A model generated the notes under the pieces. The model was not told the origin of the DNA. It saw only the letters and a list, made by a program, of their open reading frames with translations, and made no database searches. The translations under genes and the position numbers were made by a program. A stretch of 64,000 nucleotides of DNA, taken from contig NC_087069.1 of assembly GCF_963678635.1 (NCBI RefSeq), positions 39,891,076 to 39,955,075 on the forward strand, given 5' to 3'. Origin of the DNA: Symsagittifera roscoffensis. Taxonomy: Eukaryota; Xenacoelomorpha; Acoela; Convolutidae. Shown here one piece after another: positions 10,889-19,781 of this stretch (positions within the stretch are counted from its first letter, which is position 1; every line of letters begins with the position of its first letter).

Positions 10889-11236
10889 TGTAACATTCGC
10901 CCGGAAGATAGTTGCAACTCGGAACGTCCTCGGCTATTCTGTAGTTCGTTGTCGTTTTTAATCTCGATTTTCGTCCTGTTCGCTATCGCAGATAAAGTTG
11001 TTCTCTTTTTTCTTTCTCGTTTTTGCCAAAATGGCCGTTTCTGACGTTTCTCAGAAATATGACGTCATAATTCGAATTTTTGAAATTTAAAAATACTAGA
11101 ATATTCCAGCCCTCACCGTCTGGCTAATCGTTCCAATAACGTCCTTAATTCTTAATAACCACCAATCCGGAAGGCTTACTGCTAAAATTCGAAGTCTGCA
11201 CAAATTGCATTTTGGCCATTCTGGTCGAATGTCACA
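10889..11236 (-). repeat. 3' LTR (short form, 348 bp)
   Basis: On the minus strand it begins TGTGACATTCG (11236) and ends CGAATGTTACA (10889), an 11-nt imperfect inverted repeat with TG...CA termini. It is identical to the right LTR over 315 bp (10908-11222) plus the terminal 22 bp. It lacks 573 bp present in the right LTR (32330-32902). The missing block is flanked by a 3-bp ATA repeat, as in a microhomology deletion. Confidence 0.85.
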
Positions 11237-11250
11237 TACTCCCCGGACAG
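11237..11250 (-). promoter_or_regulatory. Polypurine tract candidate (plus-strand primer)
   Basis: Directly upstream of the 3' LTR on the minus strand lies CTGTCCGGGGAGTA, whose GGGGAG purine run ends two bases before the LTR TG. The run is short for a PPT, but its place is right. The same TGTCCGGGGAGT word recurs inside pol near 20391, 22879 and 22945. Confidence 0.5.
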
Positions 11251-12053
11251 TCCGGTCAATGTCCTCATTGAATCGCGCAATGTTCGTAAAATGGTTACAG
11301 TGTCATCGAACAGAATTTACAAAATGCATGAAATTACTCTTATCCACGTCACATCGACTCACTGCAGAATATAAATGGCATCATACTACATCATTATAGC
11401 CTTCAAATTCTCTCATTAATCTGCACATTGAGGATACAACCTAAGATAAAACATATTTTTTGACTTCCAATGTCAATGTCCCGATTAAAACTCTTTCTCT
11501 TAAATTAAAAAGGTGTTGGCTTGCAGGACAGTCCTGCCAACCAACAAGCTAAAATTATCCTAATATGCTTCTTCCCTTGGGAAATCTTGCTTGTTTATTG
11601 TCCTGAATTTTAAAACTAAGAATTTTTGTGGTTAGAAAGAACAATGAAACAATCTCCCTCTTCGAGAGATTACTCAAGCCTTCCATGTCACCACAAAGTG
11701 ATCAGTCTTCCTAAGTGATTAAAAACAATCATGCAGGCTGGAAAATTTAAATATACTCTCCTCTTAAGCCTTTCTAAATAAATAATAAGTGTCTCTAAAG
11801 CCACTTCAAATAAAATCAAAATGCAAATTTATAAATGCAACAATTTCAAAACTCAACTAAATGTTTCAGTTTTCAATTACAACTTGGTTGCTTGGTTTCT
11901 CACTTGAGTTTTTCACACACATAAAACAATTCTGAGTTTTAACTTTTCTTCATCACTCCTTTGTTCTCTTCTTTTTTCGTCGTTTAGAAGTTCTAAAACT
12001 TCTAAATTCTTCTAATTTTCTTTCTTGTTGCCTCTTTTTTTCTCGACCATTCA
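11251..12053 (-). other. 3' untranslated region of the giant element
   Basis: About 800 bp between the stop of the last ORF (12054) and the purine tract. It is AT-rich with no ORF of note. It may hold the RNA end-processing signals, but I saw no clear structure. Confidence 0.6.
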
Positions 12054-15000
12054 TCAATGTTCCATTTCTTCCTCCTGTGATACTGACTCCGCACTTTCGG
12101 TTTCCGTGTCTTGTAGCACATCGTTGGCTATCCTGACGCTGTTGGAAGCCGTCCTCCAACACTTCTCCTCTTCTACCCTCTGTTTACAGCAAGGTAGGGG
12201 ATCCACGTTGGATTCTCTATTTCTGCAGAAACTGTTGTGGAGACACAACGTCACGTTTCTCTCCAAATCTTCTTTCAGCATCTCTGCCTTCTCATTTCCA
12301 CTACGCTCACTCGTCCTGGAAATTCTTTTCACAGCGGTGGTCACTGCATTCCGATGAGTCACGAAAGCTCGCTTGAAAGCTCCTGCCCCAATGTCCAGCT
12401 GATATTCACTGTACACTCTGCCATGCTTCGACATATGCTTTTTCGCATACTCGTACAACCATGCAGTCATGTTAGCTCTGAACCATGGCATCAATCGTTT
12501 TCTCGCCCATATCTTCTTCACTTCCATCGGAACGTTTAGAACTTTGCACATTGTCTCAAAAAGATCTAAATCTTTTAGACAATCTAATTTCCGCAACTGT
12601 TCTCTCGTCGGTGCCTCCTGTCTGTTATTTTCTCTCACATGAGCTTCCAGCCATCGTATCGCCATTATAACTCCCACTATCACTATTGTTACGGGCTGTG
12701 ATGAATCTGGTAAACCCATGGAGAGCAGCTCTCCAGAGTCCCAGATCAACATCAGATTACTACGCTTGGGATACCACCAGGTCTGCAGCAAGCAGTGGCA
12801 AGGAAACTCGTCATGTGTCAACATGATGCTCCTCCAATTACGTCTTCCCGAAGCTTCCAGCAATGGTTCCACTTCCATCATCACTCGGTGGATTTCATCA
12901 TTCTCATCTACTGCATTGTAATCTGTGACAGTTGATCCTCTCTGTTTCTGTTTCTCAAAGTCACTGAAGTTCCCACTCACATATCCCATGAACTTCTTTC
13001 CTAGTATTGACTCCAATTCTTCTTCGGTTCTCTCTGGAACTGCTGAGAACATCTTACATAGTAACTCGTAAGACTTTTCAGACATTCTCGCCAACCTCAC
13101 ACACTTTGGCACTGAGAAGGCTTGATCCACAATCATTCTTGTACTCTTCACGTCCACAGCTACGAAATGTACAGGATATCTGCTCTTGCACATTGGAGCC
13201 AACGTTGAACCCACCAAATATCGTGCTCCTGATGGTCTACAATAAGTCTCGCTGTGTCTGATGTTCATTTCCGTCTCGATTGCTTCCCTCCATCTTCCTA
13301 TGTATTTCTGCTCAGTCTGCAGAACTCCTGGGAATACTTCTACGCTGATGGCTGTGACCATCTCATGTTTCTGTTCTAGATTCAATAGTGACTCTAAAGA
13401 ACCAAACATGCTGTAGAATCCTAGTGCAGTCACTAGATTCACATCGGTTCCTCCATGGCAATCTGCTATCAGTTCCGTCTCCGTTCTTGCTTTCATCACT
13501 ACATTTCCAAACAATACTGTCAATTGCTTGTGTTGTTTCTCCAGGGTTTTCACACAGTCTAGACCTCCACAAACATGACCCTCCAGTCCACAGACTTCCG
13601 CCAGACAGCTACCAGGTTTGACCCAGTCTTCTGGTCCCCAGCCAGGCAACTCCACTTTATCTTCTCCGTTGCTCTTAGAGGCTGTTATCATCAAATTATA
13701 TATGATGTTGAGGTCACGCAAGTTACAGTCTGCATTCAGTTCCCTCTGTACGTCTTGTGTCGCCCGTAATATTGAGTCAGCGTTGGGACTAGGACACCAT
13801 GATGGCCTCATCAATTCCCACACTGTCATCAAGCTCGTTCTCAGTAATTCATCTGAGAATCCCAACCCAAACTCCACTCTTTTGTCGGATTTTGGTACTG
13901 AAGGTGCAGTCACCTCTTCTTCCAAGACCAATCCCAATTTGGCCTGTGGATTGTTAACGCTCTTAATCGTTACAATTCTGGACGTCCAGAATCTTAGTAA
14001 CACCGCCTGCTCATAATCAAAGAAGCAATCGCGTATGTCTTCACTCAGGAAAGGATTGTACGCTATCCCTATAATCCCGGATACGTAGCCATACGATTTC
14101 TTCTTGATCAGTCCACAGTATTCACTGGATTTCGGCAATGCTCCCATAGATTCTTTAGTGAGTCTCAACTCCTTGTTTGAGAATCTCCTGATCTCGTCTA
14201 TCTTTTTCATGGGTTCCAATTCCTCAGGTTCTTTCATGTTTACCCTCATCGGTTTACTTTGCTGCATATCTAGCAGTGCTAGCAAGAATAAGGCTTTCGT
14301 TCGCTCATCGCCTTCCCTCAACATTTTAACACAAGTGTTTAATGCAGGTGCTGAAATCTGCTCTATCAGGAATCGAATGAAACAGAGAGCGTCTCTCCGC
14401 TTCGCACACGCTACTGCTGCTCCCTCCTGGACTATCAGATCCCTCAGATTCGTCACAAGGAAAACCTTTTTTTCTTTTGATCTCTTTCTTTCTTCTGAAT
14501 CATATTCTTCGCGAGTCAGTCCCATCACGCACCAGGCGAACCTGAGTTGTAACTCTGTCCTTACGTAAGGTACTGCCACGAGAGCATGTATTCTTGGCGT
14601 AGTCCTCATTTCTTCCTCGAAATACCTCAATACTACTGCTTTCCATGGAAGGCTCACTAACTGCTCGATCGTTTCCGCCTGTATGTCAGACGATGCCAAA
14701 GTTCCATACGCCTTCTGCTTGAGGGTGGTGCCTTGCAACATCATTTCCAGATAACCCTCCATGGCTTTTTCGTCTTCCAGGGCCATTACATACCCTCTAG
14801 CCGAATTTCGGTATTCCAACATCTCCATGTATCCACCGGTGGGTTCATCTATCGACACTGTCTCCGACACGGTTAGTCGGTTGTATTCCACTGGTGTTAG
14901 TTGTCCTGCAACACTTCCCTTTCCATGATTCATGGGAGATGGCTTGAAGTCCCTCATTTTGCTCTCTCCACATTGGCTGAGTATTTCCATTTCTAAAGCT

Positions 15001-15518
15001 GCTCCAGTCAGAGTGCGGTCACTCCTTTTGGATTTATAACCGGTTGACTTTATCCCCGCCATGAGAATGGGTGGCACCATCGCTATATCAGTTAACATTC
15101 TATCTGTGCCAGACAATTGATAATCACCTTGCCCCAAATCCATGACCTCTTCGACTCGCTTCCTTTTCGCTGAGTTACCAGCTTTCATCGATATCTCTGA
15201 ATCCACTATCGTCTTTCCAATTCTCCTCGGCATCACTCTGCTGCCTAACTTCATTTTCATCGCATTAATCTTATCAATCACCATTTTCGATCGCATCGTC
15301 CCTCTCCTGGATCTTGACAGGTACACCACCTCTCTTTCATCGTCCTGCGGTGTCATCTTGATGGGAGAATTCGCTTCACTCTCTTCAGTGGCTGAGTCGA
15401 TCAATAACTCACTCAGTCTCCCTTCACACTCATCAAGCTTGTCAAGTACTTCTCTCATCAAGGGTTGATTGAGACCTGTTTTGAGGATGGACTGGGTCCC
15501 ATAGCTCTGAATCACGGT
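12054..15518 (-). CDS. Giant element ORF, distal half (about 1,154 codons), unknown protein
   Basis: An open frame of 3.46 kb, in the same frame as the upstream 15519-19301 block and separated from it only by the TAG at 15521-15519. There is no ATG at its head (the first codons after the TAG are ACC GTG), so it is either the rest of one polyprotein reached past a stop, or a segment cut off by a nonsense mutation. I recognise no domain. It has a basic patch near residues 120-125 (AKRKR), a Cys-rich stretch near residue 650 (CGLEGHVCGGLDC), one short hydrophobic run near residue 970 (VTIVIVGVIMAI), and an acidic Glu-rich tail. There is no signal peptide or furin-type site, so it does not look like an envelope. 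A homologous fragment at 6163-6421 shows the ORF belongs to a multicopy family. Confidence 0.7.
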   Translation of the reverse strand, partial: TVIQSYGTQSILKTGLNQPLMREVLDKLDECEGRLSELLIDSATEESEANSPIKMTPQDDEREVVYLSRSRRGTMRSKMVIDKINAMKMKLGSRVMPRRIGKTIVDSEISMKAGNSAKRKRVEEVMDLGQGDYQLSGTDRMLTDIAMVPPILMAGIKSTGYKSKRSDRTLTGAALEMEILSQCGESKMRDFKPSPMNHGKGSVAGQLTPVEYNRLTVSETVSIDEPTGGYMEMLEYRNSARGYVMALEDEKAMEGYLEMMLQGTTLKQKAYGTLASSDIQAETIEQLVSLPWKAVVLRYFEEEMRTTPRIHALVAVPYVRTELQLRFAWCVMGLTREEYDSEERKRSKEKKVFLVTNLRDLIVQEGAAVACAKRRDALCFIRFLIEQISAPALNTCVKMLREGDERTKALFLLALLDMQQSKPMRVNMKEPEELEPMKKIDEIRRFSNKELRLTKESMGALPKSSEYCGLIKKKSYGYVSGIIGIAYNPFLSEDIRDCFFDYEQAVLLRFWTSRIVTIKSVNNPQAKLGLVLEEEVTAPSVPKSDKRVEFGLGFSDELLRTSLMTVWELMRPSWCPSPNADSILRATQDVQRELNADCNLRDLNIIYNLMITASKSNGEDKVELPGWGPEDWVKPGSCLAEVCGLEGHVCGGLDCVKTLEKQHKQLTVLFGNVVMKARTETELIADCHGGTDVNLVTALGFYSMFGSLESLLNLEQKHEMVTAISVEVFPGVLQTEQKYIGRWREAIETEMNIRHSETYCRPSGARYLVGSTLAPMCKSRYPVHFVAVDVKSTRMIVDQAFSVPKCVRLARMSEKSYELLCKMFSAVPERTEEELESILGKKFMGYVSGNFSDFEKQKQRGSTVTDYNAVDENDEIHRVMMEVEPLLEASGRRNWRSIMLTHDEFPCHCLLQTWWYPKRSNLMLIWDSGELLSMGLPDSSQPVTIVIVGVIMAIRWLEAHVRENNRQEAPTREQLRKLDCLKDLDLFETMCKVLNVPMEVKKIWARKRLMPWFRANMTAWLYEYAKKHMSKHGRVYSEYQLDIGAGAFKRAFVTHRNAVTTAVKRISRTSERSGNEKAEMLKEDLERNVTLCLHNSFCRNRESNVDPLPCCKQRVEEEKCWRTASNSVRIANDVLQDTETESAESVSQEEEMEH

Positions 15519-18500
15519 CTAGACTTCTTCCATAAACGCCACTCTGTCCAGCTTACATCCCGTCCTACTCTCGTGGTCTCGGTGATGTACTTCCCATTCT
15601 TCTTCGGGCAGCGTTCCCAAGAAAGGTATTCTGGCTGAGGCCTCTATTCTTCTCCACCGAGGTGATTCCATGAGGATTCTCTGGTCAATATTTCTTGAAT
15701 TGCCAGGAGAGCTGCTCTCCGGCAAATTCCGTTTCATTTCCATAAAGGCTGACGGTGGTTCCAGTGTCGAGATGCCTTCATCCGCTGGCTCAGTCGTTTC
15801 CAACGTGTCTGCATTATTCTCAAGATCACTGAAGATATTGAAATCCAGGCTGGATGTTCCTCCTGTCGATGCCCTGTCGTCTTCCCCACCAGCTTGATCT
15901 TGTTGCATGGGTTCTTCAGTCTGACGGCTTCCACCCTGTCCGTCATCTCCTTCTGACTTATCCTTGTTTGAGCTCGATGTTCCTTGTTCGTCATTGTCGG
16001 CTTCTTCCTGGAATCTCGGTATGAGCAATGTACCGGCCGATTTATCTTCCTCTTCTCCATGGACCACTTTGATTTCTTCGCAGCCGAAGGGTGCTAAGAA
16101 GGTTCTCGTCTGCAATATTCCTCCCACTTTCATCTCCTTTTTCACACTGGTCAGGATTAATGAGGCTTCAGGCAATTCTGTCCTGCCTCTCATTCTCATC
16201 GGAGCTAAGCCTAGTCCTTTCCATTCCTCATCAAATCTTCCAGGCTTGGGAGTAGCGGCGTTGCTTATTCGCCTTCTCGTCGCTTGATCCGTGTATGCAA
16301 ATCGTGTGTACTGTAACACGGCGGCATTTCTCCCTACGAAGTATGGATCCATCGTTCCCACGAAATTCTCTACTCTCCTTTCATTGGTTTCGAATGCTCT
16401 CAACCTAGGAGCTTGTACTACGGAGACTGCTCCGAGCAACATCCTTCTTATCAGAGGGAATTCAGGGATTACCTCTGGTAGCTTCTTGTAATCGCCCCAG
16501 TCCTTCGTCTCTTCTCTCACTTTGTGATATGCTGCAGTGAGACGAGGCACTCGGTTTATTTCACCATTCGTTTTGTCATAGGGTCTCAGATTCCAAAGCT
16601 TTGGAAACACCTCGATGTGTCCTCTTTCTACTTCTCCCATGCGGTCACGGAAGTGATCGTCAAAATTGATGACTGTCATCTCTGGCTCCGATATTTTCGC
16701 AAATAACAGATCTTCACTCATGAGCTCCCGCAATGTGTTCTGCTCACACCAGTTCAGTGTACTACCGTCCACTGCCGATATGAGGTTCAGGTGCAGCACC
16801 GACCTCCTATATGCTTCCACTTTAACGTCAGGGAACGCAAACGTGACTGCTGGTCCATAGATCACTGTCACGAACTCCGTGACTCCTCTGATCATTGCCA
16901 AGGGATCGGTTCTCATAGCTAAGCTCAAATCCGTTAATAGCGGCATGCCTCCAACATGTCGTCTAACATCTTCCTCTCTTTCAATTGTCTCGTCTTCTCC
17001 GGTTCCAAAGCGATTTTGCTGCAAGAGATACTGGATAAGAGTGTGTCTCAGGTCTCTTATTTTGTTCCACGAGTCCGTGGACTTCTTCATATCCAGATTC
17101 CTCACTCTCTCTTTCATCTGCTCTGGACAACGTGCCAGTTTCATTAGTCCTCCCAAGTTTCCCTGGGTTATTGCGATCAATGTCAGAAGTCCATCTAGTC
17201 GCAGGTTCTGTATTCCATCCGTTAGCAGTATCGCCGGTCCTTTCACGAAACTCTCCGCTCCGAATGTCACGAACAAGGCTATTAATTCCACTATCGATAC
17301 TCTCACTACTGCTTGGAGGAATTCCTTTATCAAATAGTGCGAGACTTTCGGGTAAACTTTTGCCAAGAAGGACGCGGTCCATCCGGCTCCCAACCCTTCT
17401 AGCATGCTGTCTGTCCTTTCAAATCCCTCCTGTCCCTTCACTTCCTGGGTCCAGAAGGTCTCCAGAGTAATCTGATACATTCTGTTCACAAACTCAGCGG
17501 TCTTTTCTCCGGCATTTTCCGCCAGGTTCAGCTCCTTGAACAAGTAGGCATGCATCTTCGTGATCATTACGGGGCCTTGCTGAAAAGCATCTGCAACCAA
17601 TGCCGCTACTCTAGGATTCAGGTGTAGCCACTGGTTGGCTTCCGGCTTGGTTCTCAGAACCATCGCCTCCAGATGAGCTCTCGTCTCTAGTGAGTTTTTT
17701 CTTCTTGTGTCTTCACTTGCCACTTCCATTGCTCGGAACCATAAGTCGTTGGACATTGACGTGATCACTCGATGGTCGTCGTCTATTCCCGGTTTCAGTT
17801 TGAGTTGCCGACTGAAGTTGGACAGTTCCAACCCCAGCACTTCGTCCAACACTAACATGTGTAGCGCGTGGTCCTTGAATCCTCTCATCGCGTTTGAGAT
17901 ATCTGACCATACTGCAGGCAGTTCAGCCTTAAGTGGCCTCAGGTTCTCCATTTCTATCATGCGATTCGGGGCCGATATGATCACATCATATTTTCCTTCC
18001 GAAAGTAAGGATACCATTGCGTACACAAACTTCAGTCCATCCGGGAGATGTGCATATCCCGGAGACAACGCGAATACTACTCTCAACGCCACTTTATTGA
18101 ATGACCCCTCCTTCGTTGCATCCACCACTTCACCCATCGACTCCAGGATGTCTTTTATTGCTGGCCATACTGCGTTTTCTGCTGTTGCCGGATCTCTGAG
18201 CCTGCTCAGAAAACCTCTACTGTGTAGATGGTCATTGATGCCAGCAAACACAATCGTAATTGGGTTCATGTCTGTCTGCCTTTGTACCCCTATAGCCAAA
18301 GATACTGACTGCAATAGGTCTAGGTCAACCGCGGCCAACATTATGACGTCCGGCCAAAACAAAGACTTGGAGGTGTACACGAACTCTGAATTCGCTACTA
18401 CCATGATTTTGGTCTTCCTCATCTCTGCTTTGTCATAGGCGGCGAAGATGGTCTCATCTTTCTTTATCGCTGTCAATCCGCCATATCTCTGGGCATCACC

Positions 18501-19442
18501 ATCTTGGTTCACTAGTTTTGGGTACACTCTCTCCTTCACATGACCAGGTGGTGTCGTCAGCTGCCTAAATATCTTCACGTGTTGTCCAATCGGTGCTCTC
18601 GCCGTCAGGAATCTTCCTGGTCTCTCTTCACGATTCCCCTCATCATGATTCAATCTCACATCTTGCAACGGTCTCGCATTCACTGGTCCCATCGTGTTGT
18701 TAGAGGGCAGTCCCTCCAAATCAGCAAATCTCGAGGCCGTCGTGGAGCTGAAATTTATGCTAGCGGCTATCAACCAGTCTACGCCGGTTATCGAGTACAA
18801 TCTGCTGACGGATAGCGTCGCTCCATTCAGCATCCTCCTTGCATCTTCGATGAAGCTTACTCTCTGCAGGTCCAGCTTCATTAATTCGTCTTTGTATATA
18901 TGCCAAGGAGATGGTATGGATCTCGACCACAACAATGAGCCTCTGCTCGGTCTTTCCTCTCGACTGGTACTCGTCGTCTCCGATCTAGTGTCCGATCTAG
19001 ATGCGCCTGCTACTTCTTCGATTGGTTGGTTGACAGGTCCTATCCTTCTCCTAGGATGAATTGTTCTCCTCATCGGTGCTTCTCCCAACCGATCCTGCAC
19101 GTCCGTTCTTCGACCTGGTTCGCTGGAGCTTTGTTGCCGGTAATTCGTGACGGCTGGGACCGTACCCAGGCGTGTTTCCAGGCTAGGAGGCACAAAGGTG
19201 GTAATTACCGCATCACTCACCGTTCCCTCTTCCTTCAGCACTCCTGTGTCAAAGAGTTCTGCTTCCAGCTCATCCAACCGTTCTTGGAAGACTCGATTCA
19301 ACCAAGCTTATCCTTCGATACTGTCGAAGTGGATGCCATCCGTGGTCAGTCTGGCCTGATCCATGGCTCTCAACTCATGCTCAATGTCCATGAGGATCAT
19401 CCTTCCGGCATTTCGATTTGCTAGGTTCCTCAAGTGAGTAAT
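15519..19442 (-). CDS. Giant element ORF, proximal half (about 1,300 codons), SGNH-like segments
   Basis: The long open part runs 19301-15519 and begins with TTG. The same frame is open again upstream of a TAA at 19310-19308, back to about 19442. That upstream piece contains TTDGIHFDSIEG, an excellent match to block V (DGxH, catalytic Asp and His) of SGNH/GDSL hydrolases, and the sequence after the TAA (WLNRVFQERLDELEAEL) reads as its continuation. Further on, near residues 290-400, a VVANSEF strand and VFAGINDHLHSRG recall blocks I (GDS) and III (GxND), with the nucleophile motif degenerate. The C-terminal third is acidic and low-complexity. Retroelement esterases are known, for example in CR1 LINEs. 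The fold here is inferred by eye. Confidence 0.65.
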
Positions 19443-19684
19443 TTAAATGATCAATCAGGATCTAGAAAAGAAATCACGAATGTCACATTTGTCAGTTTCA
19501 CCTTAACATGTATCGTTAAAATTTGCTTAAAGACAGTTCAGATAAAAAGATATTTATCCTAAAATTTATTAAAATCAATTGGTTTCTAAAATTTTGGAAT
19601 TCGACCCAAGATTGGACAGTCCAAACTTTGGATCTATTCCCAAGATCGTCATTTAGTTGTTCATGGTCACTAACCCCTACTTAC
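19421..19684 (-). other. Candidate intron ahead of the distal polyprotein
   Basis: The minus strand has a strong donor, ATGG|GTAAGTA (GT at 19684-19683), and a plausible acceptor, CCTAG| at 19421. Joining them would place an ATG (19688-19686) in frame with the SGNH-like segment. In retroviruses and some Gypsy elements the env-position ORF is made from a spliced RNA, so this is a reasonable model. There is no transcript evidence, and the polypyrimidine tract is weak. Confidence 0.35.
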
Positions 19685-19689
19685 CCATG

Positions 19690-19781
19690 ATCTTAATAAC
19701 CTAACACATAACATAACATAACATACATATCACATATTACATACAACTTAGTCTTTGGCCTAACACTCTCTCGCACATCAC
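19690..19781 (-). other. Noncoding spacer after pol
   Basis: An AT-rich spacer between the pol stop (TGA 19784-19782) and the candidate donor. It contains a short ACATA-type pentamer array near 19707-19727. Together with 19443-19684 it separates the macrodomain from the SGNH-like segment. The missing front half of that domain is not found here in any frame. Confidence 0.5.

Noticed and set aside
12719-15725. GGAGAGCAGCTCTCC near-palindrome present at 12719 and in reverse form near 15708 as a regulatory site
   Set aside because: Both lie inside the coding frame, encode different peptides, and there are only two copies, so chance is likely.
12054-19301. Envelope glycoprotein in the env position
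   Set aside because: No signal peptide, no cleavage site, no terminal membrane anchor, and far too long. The hydrophobic runs are isolated and short.
12025-19424. Many plus-strand ORFs of 60-250 codons opposite the giant element's coding blocks
   Set aside because: They are shadows of the long minus-strand frames. They have Ser- and Leu-rich mirror composition, no motifs and no upstream signals.
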